The notes below the pieces were generated by a model, which worked only from the letters and a program-made list of their open reading frames with translations, searched no databases and was not told the origin of the DNA. A stretch of DNA of 64,000 bases from an uncultured Clostridium sp. Lineage in GTDB: Bacteria; Bacillota; Clostridia; Lachnospirales; Lachnospiraceae. The stretch covers positions 1-64,000 of the forward strand of contig NZ_URHZ01000005.1 of the NCBI RefSeq assembly GCF_900547735.1, given 5' to 3'. The translations under genes were made by a program, and so were the position numbers. Shown piece after piece: positions 24,435-33,623 of the stretch; the first letter of the stretch is position 1; each line of letters begins with the position of its first letter.

Positions 24435-26282
24435 TTACGCCAGTTCAAACATTCCATTATACAACTGGTAATAAACGCCTCTTTGTCCGATCAGGTCCTC
24501 ATGGTCGCCTCTCTCGATAATCTTTCCCTGTTCCAGTACCATAATTGCATTGGAATTGCGTACCGTGGACAGGCGGTGGGCAATTACGAATACGGTCCTG
24601 CCCTCCATGAGGCGGTCCATTCCCTTCTCGATCAGCCGCTCCGTTCTCGTATCGATCGAGCTGGTCGCCTCATCCAGGATGAGGACGGGCGGGTCGGCCA
24701 CGGCCGCCCTGGCGATGGCCAGGAGCTGCCTCTGTCCCTGGGACAGGTTGCTTCCATCCGCCGTCACCATCGTGTCATAGCCCTTCGGCAGACGGCTGAT
24801 AAAGGAATCGGCGTTGGCCAGCTTTGCGGCCTCCACCACCTCCTCCATCGTGGCGTCCAGCCTGCCATAGCGGATATTGTCCGCGATTGTGCCGGTAAAC
24901 AGGTGGGTATCCTGAAGAACCATCCCCAGGGAGGAGCGCAGAGCATCCTTTTTGATATTTCTCACATCGATCCCGTCATAGGTAAGACTTCCTCCATCAA
25001 TGTCGTAAAAACGGTTAATCAGGTTGGTGATCGTCGTCTTCCCGGCGCCGGTGGAACCGACAAAGGCAATCTTCTGCCCCGGTTTTGCATAGAGGCTGAT
25101 TTTCTTAAGTATCAGGTGATCCCGGTTATAACCAAAATCCACATCCTTAAACTGTACGTCACCCCGGAGCCGGGTTAACGCCCCGTCCTCCGCTTTCCAG
25201 GCCCAGATTCCCGTCTTTCGGCCGCATTCCTTTAAAGAGCCGTCTTCCGTCTCCTCCGCATATACAAGAGTAACCTTTCCCTCGTCGGTCTCCGGCTCCT
25301 CCTCCATCGTCTCAAAGACACGTTCCGCTCCGGCAAGAGCCGCCAGAAGGAAATTCGACTGCATGGTAAACTGGTTGATTGGCATTGCGGTCTGTCTTAC
25401 AAATACAAGATAGCTTGCAAGACTTCCGATATCGGTCCACCCCTTCAGAGCCATAAACGCCCCGATCATGGTGACAATCGTATAATTGATATAGGAAATA
25501 CTGACCACCATCGGTATCATGGTGCCGGAATAAGTCAGGGCGCTGACAGCCGCCCGCCTAAGCTTGCCGTTTTTCTGCCGGAACTGTTCGATGTTTTCCC
25601 CTTCGTGATTAAACACCTTTACCACTTTCTGGCCCGCCGTCATCTCCTCAAGATATCCGTTCAGTTCCCCCAGGTATTTCTGCTGGTAATTGAAATAGTA
25701 TTTGCTCTTCTTCCCACTGTAACGGATGTAGGCGAACATCAGGATATAGCAGGCGAACACGATCAGCGAAAGGCGCCAGTTGAGAATAAAAATCAGGGTG
25801 AGCGTCCCCACGATCTGGATGAAGCTCTGGATGACCATTGCAAAGCTGTTGTTTAAGGCATCCGAAACCGTGTCGACGTCGTTGGTAAACCGGCTCATAA
25901 TATCGCCGTGGGTCCTTGTGTCAAAATATTTCAGCGGCAGCTTCTGGATATGCCGGAATAAATCCTCCCTGATCTCGGCCGTAATCTTCTGGGCCGCCCT
26001 TACCATGAGCTGCGTATAGCCGAACGACGATAAAACACCGGCCAGATAGACGACGCCCATAAACAGGACCGCATAAAAGAGGCCCTTCATGTTACCCGGC
26101 ACAATATAGTTATTGACGATTGGTTTCAGCATATAGGTACCGAACAGGCCCGAAAGGGCGCTGATTGTCGTGAGTATGGCGACGAGCAGGAAGAGGAACT
26201 TGTGGTTTCCCATATACCCCAGGAGCTTCTTTATCGTTCCCTTCAGGTTCTCGGGCCGTTTTGCGCTAAGCTGTCTTGCCAT
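24435..26282 (-). CDS. Heterodimeric multidrug ABC exporter, catalytic-site subunit
   Basis: A 615-residue half-transporter: six-helix exporter domain (about 20-335), a short insertion with charged residues (about 350-385), then an ATPase domain. Walker A is GSTGAGKTT, signature LSQGQRQ, Walker B ends LILDEATSS with the catalytic Glu, and the switch His is in IAHRLS. It should pair with the adjacent subunit and export drugs or peptides. ATG at 26282 lies nine bases after AGGAG; ATG at 26288 is possible but too close. It overlaps the partner gene by 17 bases. Confidence 0.93.
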   Translation of the reverse strand: MARQLSAKRPENLKGTIKKLLGYMGNHKFLFLLVAILTTISALSGLFGTYMLKPIVNNYIVPGNMKGLFYAVLFMGVVYLAGVLSSFGYTQLMVRAAQKITAEIREDLFRHIQKLPLKYFDTRTHGDIMSRFTNDVDTVSDALNNSFAMVIQSFIQIVGTLTLIFILNWRLSLIVFACYILMFAYIRYSGKKSKYYFNYQQKYLGELNGYLEEMTAGQKVVKVFNHEGENIEQFRQKNGKLRRAAVSALTYSGTMIPMVVSISYINYTIVTMIGAFMALKGWTDIGSLASYLVFVRQTAMPINQFTMQSNFLLAALAGAERVFETMEEEPETDEGKVTLVYAEETEDGSLKECGRKTGIWAWKAEDGALTRLRGDVQFKDVDFGYNRDHLILKKISLYAKPGQKIAFVGSTGAGKTTITNLINRFYDIDGGSLTYDGIDVRNIKKDALRSSLGMVLQDTHLFTGTIADNIRYGRLDATMEEVVEAAKLANADSFISRLPKGYDTMVTADGSNLSQGQRQLLAIARAAVADPPVLILDEATSSIDTRTERLIEKGMDRLMEGRTVFVIAHRLSTVRNSNAIMVLEQGKIIERGDHEDLIGQRGVYYQLYNGMFELA

Positions 26283-28011
26283 TTTCATCCGCTCCTTTCT
26301 GCTGGGAATTGTAAAGCTCCTGATAAATCGGATCCGACGCCAGAAGACTCTCATGGGTTCCCGTGGCATGGACTTTTCCGTCCTCCAGGATGATAATCTG
26401 GTCGGCATCCATGACCGAAGTGATTCTCTGCGCAATGATGAGCTTTGTCGTATCGGTCAGCTCACTGAGCTGTTTTCTTATCTTCGCGTCGGTGGCCGTA
26501 TCCACGGCGCTGGTGGAATCATCGAAAATCAGTACTTTGGGCCTCTTTAGAAGCGTCCTGGCAATACAGAGCCTCTGCTTCTGTCCGCCCGACACATTAA
26601 CGCCCCCCTGCCCCAGATCCGTATCATATCCGTCCGGGAAACGCCCGATAAACTCATCGACACAGGCGGCACGGCAGGCCCATTCTATCTCTTTCTCATC
26701 CGCATCCCGATTTCCCCACAGCAGGTTTTCACGTATCGTCCCGGAAAAGAGCACGTTTTTCTGGAGCACAATGCCGATGGCATCGCGCAGATGGATCAGG
26801 GAGTATTCGCGGACGTCTCTCCCGTCCACCTTCACGCTGCCCTCCGTGACATCATAGAGACGCGGTATCAGCGAGACAAGGGTGCTCTTCGCTGAACCCG
26901 TTCCTCCGATTATGCCCACCGTCTGTCCTTCTTCTATATGAATATTAATGTCCGTCAGAACTCTGCGTTTCGCTTCCTTCTTATATTTAAAGGAAACGTG
27001 TTCAAAATCGATTGTGCCATGTTCGATCCGCGCCTCCTTCTCACTGCCGTCCATCAGATCCAGGGGCTCGTCGAATACTTCCCCGATTCGTCTTGCACTG
27101 GCCAGGGAGCGGGTCAGCATCAGGAATACGTTGGATATCATCATCAGGGAATTCATGATCTGCATGACATAGCTAAGAAATCCCGTCAGTTCGCCGACCT
27201 GCATTCCTCCCACCTGGATCATCTGCCCGCCGAACCACAGAATCAGGATAATGGCCGCATACATTGTGAGCAGAAACGAGGGCATGTTGAGAACGGCGAA
27301 ATGAAAGGTCCTCTCGCTGTTTCTCTTCAGATTATCATTCACCCCGGCAAATTTTTCTTCCTCGTATTCCCCTCTGACAAAGGCCTTCACTACGCGGATT
27401 GCCGTCAGGTTCTCCTGGACGACCGCGTTCACATGGTCGACTGCCTTCTGCAGTCTGCCGTACATCGGGGCAACCTTTAAGATGATTCCAATCAGAATAG
27501 CCGCCAGCACGGGCATGCATACCGCAAACACCAGAGCCAGCCGCGCGTTCAGATAACAGGCCATCAGAAGGCCCAGCACCATCATGACCGGTCCGCGGAT
27601 CATCGGTCTCATTCCACCCACGATTGCATTCTGCATTACAGTCACATCGGTGGTGAGCCGTGTAATCAGGGAAGAGGTTTCATAGTGATCCAGGTTTCCG
27701 AAGGAGTATTCCTGCAGCTTCTCATACTCCGCCTCCCGCAGTCCCGCGCCGAATCCCCCCGCGGCCCTGGCCGAATAGCGGGCATACAAAAGGCCGGTGC
27801 ACAGAGAAATGAGCGAACATACCACCATCAGTCCCCCTTTGGAGTATATGTAGTTCAAATCCCTCCCGGCTACGCCCACGTCCAGAATCCCCGCCATAAT
27901 CATTGGGATAATCAGTTCAAAGCTGGTCTCTATCACAACGAAAAAGATGGCCAGAAGAAAATCCGGCCGGCATGGCTTTGCAAATTGTAAAATACGTTTG
28001 ATATCTTTCAT
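26266..28011 (-). CDS. Heterodimeric multidrug ABC exporter, degenerate-site subunit
   Basis: A 581-residue half-transporter with a six-helix domain (about 15-310) and an ATPase domain. Walker A is GGTGSAKST, signature VSGGQKQ. Walker B reads LIFDDSTSA, so Asp replaces the catalytic Glu, and the switch His is Gln in IIAQRITS. These changes define the non-hydrolytic site of asymmetric exporters such as BmrCD, LmrCD and TM287/288. ATG at 28011 follows GGAGG. The promoter carries a MarR-type operator. Confidence 0.93.
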   Translation of the reverse strand: MKDIKRILQFAKPCRPDFLLAIFFVVIETSFELIIPMIMAGILDVGVAGRDLNYIYSKGGLMVVCSLISLCTGLLYARYSARAAGGFGAGLREAEYEKLQEYSFGNLDHYETSSLITRLTTDVTVMQNAIVGGMRPMIRGPVMMVLGLLMACYLNARLALVFAVCMPVLAAILIGIILKVAPMYGRLQKAVDHVNAVVQENLTAIRVVKAFVRGEYEEEKFAGVNDNLKRNSERTFHFAVLNMPSFLLTMYAAIILILWFGGQMIQVGGMQVGELTGFLSYVMQIMNSLMMISNVFLMLTRSLASARRIGEVFDEPLDLMDGSEKEARIEHGTIDFEHVSFKYKKEAKRRVLTDINIHIEEGQTVGIIGGTGSAKSTLVSLIPRLYDVTEGSVKVDGRDVREYSLIHLRDAIGIVLQKNVLFSGTIRENLLWGNRDADEKEIEWACRAACVDEFIGRFPDGYDTDLGQGGVNVSGGQKQRLCIARTLLKRPKVLIFDDSTSAVDTATDAKIRKQLSELTDTTKLIIAQRITSVMDADQIIILEDGKVHATGTHESLLASDPIYQELYNSQQKGADENGKTA

Positions 28012-28059
28012 TATTAATGCCTCCGCTGAGTTGTTGTCGCGCATTCATTTAGCCGTCTT

Positions 28060-28079
28060 ATAGTTAGAATACTAACTAT
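28060..28079. promoter_or_regulatory. MarR-type operator of the ABC exporter
   Basis: ATAGTTAG (28060-28067) and CTAACTAT (28072-28079) form a perfect 8-bp inverted repeat with four bases between, just downstream of the -10. The core GTTAG-N4-CTAAC also occurs beneath the promoter of the MarR gene at 41518-41531. Confidence 0.65.
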
Positions 28080-28090
28080 TGTCTAAAATT

Positions 28091-28119
28091 ATTTTATGAC
28101 GGCTCTGCCAAAATGTCAA
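28091..28119 (-). promoter_or_regulatory. Promoter of the ABC exporter operon
   Basis: A consensus -35 TTGACA (28114-28119) and a -10 TAAAAT (28091-28096) are spaced by 17 bases on the minus strand. The operator lies 12 bases downstream, where a bound dimer would block initiation. Confidence 0.75.
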
Positions 28120-28130
28120 CCTGTCAAATG

Positions 28131-28186
28131 AAGAGGATGCCCAAAAGTCTGTTTCCACCGGAAACCTTCTTTCAGAACATCCTCTT
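28131..28186 (-). terminator. Nested hairpin at the end of the AraC gene
   Basis: AAGAGGATG (28131-28139) pairs with CATCCTCTT (28178-28186), and GTTTCC-ACC-GGAAAC pairs inside. The arm reaches into the stop codon region. No T-run follows, so it may be a weak terminator or a processing signal. Confidence 0.45.
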
Positions 28187-29469
28187 TATCCCTCATCTTT
28201 ATATTGTTTCGGAGACACTCCCGTCATATTCTTAAAAACGGTGCAGAAATAACTGACACTGCTGAATCCCGTCTGCATGGCAACCTCATTTAACGCCATT
28301 TTCTGTGACAGCAGCTCCTTGGCCCTCTCAATCCGGTAAATCGATATATACCGGTTAAACGCCACCTGATACAGCCGTTTGAACAGGCGTCCGAAGTGGT
28401 ATGGGCTGTAGTGGAAAATCTGTGCGGCTTTCTCAAGGTTAAACTGGCTGTCGGAGTAATTCTGTTCAATTGCCTCGTCAATGTAGCGCACCAGCAGTTT
28501 ATCCCCGTTCTGCATATCTGTGCCGACACAGCTCATCACGCTTTTACAGTACTGCCAAAGGAGATTTTTGATCTCTTCTATGAATCTGCAGTTTGTGATA
28601 TTCCTGGCAGATTTAAAATAGATATTTTCCAGCTCCCCTTCTTCCGAGGCCATCTCCACAAAACGGCTCTTGATCAGCCCCAGCATCTCTATAAATACAA
28701 ATCTCACATCCACCGGATCCATCAAAACGGTCTGCATATAGCCGACGCTTTCATCCGCCAGGCGCCCTATCTCCTCTTCATTGCCTTCCAGCATTGCGGT
28801 GATCACTTTTCCGGAACAGGTGCGTATCACATCGGGTTCGTAGAGCACCCTCGGCATTTTTAATTCTCTGAAGTAGGCGTACTGGTTTTTCTTTCCCCTG
28901 AAGCCGTCGAGAAGCGCGCTCTTGCACTCCGCATAGGCCTGCGGAAAGTGATCAAGGCCGCTGCAGTAGGAGCTGATGCCGATGGTAATGTCTTCCCCAT
29001 CCTCCTCATTCACCTGGGCTATGATCGTTTCTGCCAGTTTTTTCAGTTTATCCGCATACTCCTTCTCCTCGCTGTAGCGTTTTTGGGGAGTACATAAAAA
29101 TATACCGATAATTCCCCGTCCCAGATAGTCCGCAACAAGCCCTTCCACCTGATTGCGCAGAAGGCTCCTCTGAATCGACTGGATGATATGGAACATCCTC
29201 GGAAAATGGTTAAAATCGGGATAGACCCAGAAAACGTCCTTGTGATCGGTCTGTACGAGCATCATGCGGTTCGGAACTTTGGACAGGCCGATAACCCCCA
29301 GAATGTTCTGGAGGTTATCGGAATTTAAGTTTCCATAGATTATGCTGTATGCAAATTCCTGGCAATATAAATCGTAATTGCCGTTTTTCGTATTTCCACA
29401 GAATTTGCGGAAGAAATGGGGAATATCACTGACATTCGTAAGCTCATTCTTTTCATCTGATTTCGCCAA
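28186..29469 (-). CDS. AraC-family transcriptional regulator
   Basis: A 427-residue regulator. The long N-terminal part (about 1-310) has no clear sugar-binding motif; it may be a GGDEF-like degenerate or other sensory fold. The C-terminal 100 residues are an AraC double helix-turn-helix: FNLEKAAQIFHYSPYHFGRLFK, then NRYISIYRIERAKELLS and VAMQTGFSSVSYFCTVFKNMTGVSPKQYK (quoted in parts). No early ATG is in frame. The TTG at 29469 has GAGGTG six bases upstream and is preferred over TTG 29487. It follows the DUF3798 transporter genes and is the natural candidate regulator for them. Confidence 0.85.
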   Translation of the reverse strand: MAKSDEKNELTNVSDIPHFFRKFCGNTKNGNYDLYCQEFAYSIIYGNLNSDNLQNILGVIGLSKVPNRMMLVQTDHKDVFWVYPDFNHFPRMFHIIQSIQRSLLRNQVEGLVADYLGRGIIGIFLCTPQKRYSEEKEYADKLKKLAETIIAQVNEEDGEDITIGISSYCSGLDHFPQAYAECKSALLDGFRGKKNQYAYFRELKMPRVLYEPDVIRTCSGKVITAMLEGNEEEIGRLADESVGYMQTVLMDPVDVRFVFIEMLGLIKSRFVEMASEEGELENIYFKSARNITNCRFIEEIKNLLWQYCKSVMSCVGTDMQNGDKLLVRYIDEAIEQNYSDSQFNLEKAAQIFHYSPYHFGRLFKRLYQVAFNRYISIYRIERAKELLSQKMALNEVAMQTGFSSVSYFCTVFKNMTGVSPKQYKDEG

Positions 29470-29494
29470 TTGTGCCACCTCGTTCAAATCCTGC

Positions 29495-29523
29495 AGCCCG
29501 CATATTATATTAATTTGCGGGCT
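29495..29523. promoter_or_regulatory. Hairpin between transporter permease and AraC gene
   Basis: AGCCCGCA (29495-29502) pairs perfectly with TGCGGGCT (29516-29523) across an AT-rich loop. T-tract is present only on the plus strand. It could separate AraC expression from the transporter operon. Confidence 0.4.
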
Positions 29524-29564
29524 TTTACAGCACCCAGGATATTATATCACACTTTTTCTGCCTT

Positions 29565-30812
29565 TTAAATATGAATCTCCGTCTTCTTATTTCCTCTCCA
29601 GGCATAAAGGCCCAGCGCCAGTCCGATGACTCCGTACACCATAAAGGTTCTGAAATATTCACCGAGCAGCGGCTGGCCGAATACGGCCTGGCCTACCTCG
29701 GGCGACATGATGAACATCGCGTTAAACAGCAGTGTTCCAATCATCGCCTGTTTTATCGTGGCCTTTGAGATGGATGCCCCGCCCACTAAGAGCGCTGCAA
29801 CCGAGAACATGCCAATCTGTGTATGGGCGCCGTAACTGTTTAAGGTACCCGTGTTCTGCAGGAAAATAATCTGTCCCCAGGCGGCCAGGACGGTGGATAA
29901 AATGACTGCAATCATCCTCGTTCTGTCCACATTGATTCCGGAAGCTTCCGCAATATGCTGGTTTTGTCCCACACTTCTGAAGTCCTGCCCCAGCTTCGTC
30001 TTCATGATGGCCTGCGTAAATACGCACAGAGCCACGATAAACAGCCCGGTTGCCATCGGAACCTTGATAAGAATCAGTCCGGAGCGTGTTGTGATTGCCC
30101 ATGCGCTGAAAGCGATGGCCGCAACGCATGCCAGTGCATTTCCGATAAAGGCATTTCTGTCTTTCTTCTTTAAATAGCGGAAAACAAGATATGCAAGGAT
30201 TAGAACCGCACTGATGAGTATTACCCACATTAACGGCACTTTCCACACATTATCCAGCGCGTATTTAAGTCCGCCCTCTTCCACCGGCACCAAATCCACC
30301 GTTGTCCTGATTCCCGTTCCGGTCGGTCTGATTAACGGGTTTGTGGCCGATACATGGATGATATAACCAATGACAAACAGGAAGAGAAACTGATATAAAC
30401 CGTTTGCAAAGTATCCGACGATCAGGCCGGAAATCATTTCCTGTCCTTTTGTATTATTGTACAGTTTACCTGTGAAAAATCCGAACAGAACCGCCAGAGG
30501 CGTTGCTACCAGAAGGCAGAGGAAGAAACCGCCCAGCCCTCCTATGTAAAAATACCTGACTGCGACAATGGCAATCTGGCCCGCCATCGCTCCGATAACA
30601 ATACCGAAGTTGAGGCCCAGGCCTGCCAGTACCGGAATAATCAGAGACAGCACGAGGAATGCGTTTCTGAAAAACCGGGAGCTCAGTTCCGAAATCAGGA
30701 ACGTGAATCCTTCACCGTTTGAGAGCATCAGGCCGACGATTGTGAACGCCAGGAAAATAACCATGACAATGTTGTCCATCAGCCAGTTCTTCCAGTTAAT
30801 TTTCTGTTTCAT
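29565..30812 (-). CDS. ABC transporter permease, second (BPD_transp_2 family)
   Basis: A 415-residue polytopic membrane protein of the ribose/purine-nucleoside importer permease family (about 9-10 helices). The middle of the protein carries the conserved AEASGINVDRTRMIAVILS region that contacts the ATPase, followed by ALLVGGASISKATIKQAMIGT. ATG at 30812 follows AGGAGG and overlaps the previous permease stop by four bases. It forms a heteromeric channel with that permease. Confidence 0.88.
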   Translation of the reverse strand: MKQKINWKNWLMDNIVMVIFLAFTIVGLMLSNGEGFTFLISELSSRFFRNAFLVLSLIIPVLAGLGLNFGIVIGAMAGQIAIVAVRYFYIGGLGGFFLCLLVATPLAVLFGFFTGKLYNNTKGQEMISGLIVGYFANGLYQFLFLFVIGYIIHVSATNPLIRPTGTGIRTTVDLVPVEEGGLKYALDNVWKVPLMWVILISAVLILAYLVFRYLKKKDRNAFIGNALACVAAIAFSAWAITTRSGLILIKVPMATGLFIVALCVFTQAIMKTKLGQDFRSVGQNQHIAEASGINVDRTRMIAVILSTVLAAWGQIIFLQNTGTLNSYGAHTQIGMFSVAALLVGGASISKATIKQAMIGTLLFNAMFIMSPEVGQAVFGQPLLGEYFRTFMVYGVIGLALGLYAWRGNKKTEIHI

Positions 30813-31891
30813 GAACGGGCGCCTCCTTTCACCTGGCATAAAGCGTATAAAATAATGCCGTTCTGAATTACCATACGAATCATTTCAGACAAATCGGTTC
30901 CCGCGAACACCACGTTGGCCACGGGGAGGGCTGATGCCAGCAGTCCCTGGAATAACAGTGTACCGATAAATACATGGGATACCTTTGCCGCATTGGGAGT
31001 TGCGCCTCCAATCAGGATTCCTGCTACCGCGGGGAATGCCATCATTAACGGAGCCGTATATAACTGGACAAAACCATAACTCTGCGCATAGATAATGATT
31101 CCCACCGCGCCCAGGACCGTTGACAGGATATTTCCGATAATCCTGTTTTTGTTGATATCCATGCCCGAGGCCACGGCAAATTTGTTGCTTTTTCCACATG
31201 CAACCACCGCCATGCCCGATTTGCTCTTAAAGAACAGCCAGATCAGGAAGCAGAAGAAGCCAAGCACGAGAAGAAGTCCGGTCGGAACGGTAAAGTTTCC
31301 GATTGTGATTCTGAGGAAATCGTTAAAAAGGCCGTCGGCTCCTATGTTTTCAAGCTGAATGGTTTCCCTGAGTCCGTCTCCCAAAAACCATTTCATGTTG
31401 GGGCTCTGGAACGGGAGCATCAGCCATACGAGACACATTACCGCTACTGCGGCAAAACCCGTATAGGTTGCGATCGCCATCTCGGAACCCTTGATGCTGT
31501 TTAAAAGTTTTCCGTATAATATGCCTACGACGACGGCAATCAAGGTAGCGATAATCATGGCAACAAGCAGAAATCCAAGGCCCGTCAGGCCGATTTCAAT
31601 CGAAATGACCATGCCCAAAAGTCCGCAGCAGATTCCCAGGGGCAGGGCGAAATTGGGTCCCATACCCGCCTGGATGGACGGCACCATCGCAAGAACCAGG
31701 ACGCCGTTCATGCCGATTCGCTTTATGATATCGGAAAGCGTCATCGGAAGTGAAATATCGAGAAAGCAGCTCATTACAAGCGTAATCAGGAAAAATGTCC
31801 CGATAATCAGCCTGGGGGTACCGACTTTACTGACCACTTCGTTCACAAGACTTTTTTGTCTATTTTCGTTTTCAGATAATTTCTTTGTCAT
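30809..31891 (-). CDS. ABC transporter permease, first (BPD_transp_2 family)
   Basis: A 360-residue membrane protein related to its neighbour, with about nine helices and the coupling region FAVASGMDINKNRIIGNILST, then GILIGGATPNAAKVSHVFIG. The N-terminus is a short charged cytosolic stretch. ATG at 31891 overlaps the ATPase stop by four bases. Substrate is unknown. Confidence 0.88.
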   Translation of the reverse strand: MTKKLSENENRQKSLVNEVVSKVGTPRLIIGTFFLITLVMSCFLDISLPMTLSDIIKRIGMNGVLVLAMVPSIQAGMGPNFALPLGICCGLLGMVISIEIGLTGLGFLLVAMIIATLIAVVVGILYGKLLNSIKGSEMAIATYTGFAAVAVMCLVWLMLPFQSPNMKWFLGDGLRETIQLENIGADGLFNDFLRITIGNFTVPTGLLLVLGFFCFLIWLFFKSKSGMAVVACGKSNKFAVASGMDINKNRIIGNILSTVLGAVGIIIYAQSYGFVQLYTAPLMMAFPAVAGILIGGATPNAAKVSHVFIGTLLFQGLLASALPVANVVFAGTDLSEMIRMVIQNGIILYALCQVKGGARS

Positions 31892-33486
31892 TCACTCAGC
31901 ACCTCTTCCTGTATTTTTTTGCTTCCCGACATCATCAGGCCGAATTCCGCCTCCGGCGCGAGCGGTGAAAGAATTCCGTTCACCTTTCCGTCACAGATGA
32001 TTGCAATCTCGTCACAGACGCTCCGCAGTTCCGCCAGTTCGGAGGAAGTGATAATGATCGTCATGCCGAATTCCTTGTTAAGCTGCACCAGTAAATCCAG
32101 AATCAGCTTTTTGGCGCCGATGTCGATTCCTCTGGTCGGTTCCGAGACGAGCAGCAGCTTCGGGTTCAGCGTCAGCGCCCTTGCCACACAGACTTTCTGC
32201 TGGTTGCCGCCGCTTAACTCGCCCGCATCTTCCTGGGAGGAGGTGCAGCGGATATCCAGATCCTGGATCATTTTCTCCGCATGCTTGCGGATGGCGGAGG
32301 GATCCTTGAAGCTGAAGGGACCCACTTTTCTTAAAAACTGGTTTGTAATCTCAATTGCCGTTATTACGATGTTCATCTCTATGGATTCATCCAGGAGCAG
32401 GCCAATCCCCTTTCTGTCCTCGCTCACAAAGCCGAGTCCTTCCTGAATCGACAGGCGGGGATTGTTCAGTTCCAGTTTCCGTCCTTCAAAAAGCACTTCC
32501 CCCCTGGATGGATAAATTCCCATTAATCCGTTTGCAATGCCGAGTTTTCCCTGTCCGGCCAGTCCGCCGATGCCGAGAATTTCTCCCTTTCGGACCTGCA
32601 AATCGACGCCTTTGACACGCTCTCCCGGCATTCCTACTTCAAAATTTTTTATTGAGAGTATGACTTCATCCGAGATGCTGCGTTTTTCATCACCCACGCG
32701 GCTTATCTCGACCTTACGGCCTATCATAAGCTCTGCGATTTCTTTTGCATTTGTATCCTTGATATCTTTGGTGGCCACCCACTCGCCGTCCCGGAGGACC
32801 GTGACACGGTCGGCGAGACTCACGATCTCATCCAGCCTGTGGCTGATAAATATAATTCCGATTCCAAGCTTCGACAATTTGCGCACCGCATCCATCATGT
32901 TCTCCGCTTCTTTTTCGGTCAGAACAGCGGTCGGCTCGTCAAACACCAGGAGCTTGACTCCCTTTTTATCAATTTCTCTGGCAATCTCAATAAACTGCAT
33001 GTATCCAACGGGAAGACCTTCCACAAGCACCTCTTCATCGAGTGACATTTCCAGCGTGTCCAGCGCTCTTCTGGCGTCCTGGTTCATCGTCTTCATGTCA
33101 AGCGTCTCCAGCCTCTGGCCGAATACGCCGCTGAATGCGTTCTTTTTCGTAATTTCCCTGTTGATTTTAATATTCTCGGTGATTGTAAATCCGGGAAGCA
33201 GCATAAACTCCTGATGCACCATACCGATGCCGTAATCCATCGCCTCATGAGGAGATTTGATGACCGCCTCTTTTCCGTCGATTATCACTTTCCCCCCGAA
33301 TCCTCCCGTAGAGTGTATCACCGGCATTCCGAACAAAATGTTCATCAGGGTTGATTTACCTGCGCCATTCTCTCCTATCAGCGCATGAATCTCACCCTTT
33401 TTAACTTCCAGGCTAACATCTTTCAAAACCTGGTTCCCATAAAAATCTTTTGAAATGTTTTTCATTTCGAGAAAGCATTCACTCAC
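31888..33486 (-). CDS. Dual-domain ABC importer ATPase (MglA/RbsA-like)
   Basis: A 532-residue protein with two fused ATPase domains. The first has Walker A GENGAGKST, a signature-equivalent region, and VFDEPTAVLTEKE. The second has a degenerate Walker A (GGLAGQGKLG), signature LSGGNQQKVC and Walker B VSEPTRGIDIG. This asymmetry is usual in sugar/nucleoside importers. I place the start at GTG 33486 with GGGAGG upstream. The open frame continues into a family-1 repeat, which explains its spurious N-terminal extension. It energises the two following permeases. Confidence 0.9.
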   Translation of the reverse strand: MSECFLEMKNISKDFYGNQVLKDVSLEVKKGEIHALIGENGAGKSTLMNILFGMPVIHSTGGFGGKVIIDGKEAVIKSPHEAMDYGIGMVHQEFMLLPGFTITENIKINREITKKNAFSGVFGQRLETLDMKTMNQDARRALDTLEMSLDEEVLVEGLPVGYMQFIEIAREIDKKGVKLLVFDEPTAVLTEKEAENMMDAVRKLSKLGIGIIFISHRLDEIVSLADRVTVLRDGEWVATKDIKDTNAKEIAELMIGRKVEISRVGDEKRSISDEVILSIKNFEVGMPGERVKGVDLQVRKGEILGIGGLAGQGKLGIANGLMGIYPSRGEVLFEGRKLELNNPRLSIQEGLGFVSEDRKGIGLLLDESIEMNIVITAIEITNQFLRKVGPFSFKDPSAIRKHAEKMIQDLDIRCTSSQEDAGELSGGNQQKVCVARALTLNPKLLLVSEPTRGIDIGAKKLILDLLVQLNKEFGMTIIITSSELAELRSVCDEIAIICDGKVNGILSPLAPEAEFGLMMSGSKKIQEEVLSE

Positions 33487-33517
33487 AAGTCTCCCTCCCG
33501 CCTGCATAATAATATCA

Positions 33518-33562
33518 GCAACGAAAAGCACGCTTCGCGAACTTTTCATTGTCACTCAATAA
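33518..33562. repeat. Family-1 palindromic repeat, copy 4
   Basis: CAACGAAAAGCACGCTTCGC, GAACTTTTCATTG and TCACTCAATAAAA form the best-preserved copy. GAAAAG pairs fully with CTTTTC around CGC-TTC-GCG. It sits between the binding-protein gene and the ATPase, the same position as the hairpins in the TRAP and peptide operons. Confidence 0.8.
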
Positions 33563-33623
33563 AAGAGGGGCACGGCGGCCTCCCGCTGTGCCCCCAGGTT
33601 CCAATCAGAAATGGCAAATCATA

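Noticed and set aside
24483..25178. 231-codon plus-strand open frame
   Set aside because: It is antisense to the ABC exporter ATPase domain and has no family features.
33487..33555. N-terminal extension of the MglA-like ATPase
   Set aside because: It translates a family-1 repeat; a GTG with GGGAGG at 33486 explains the start.
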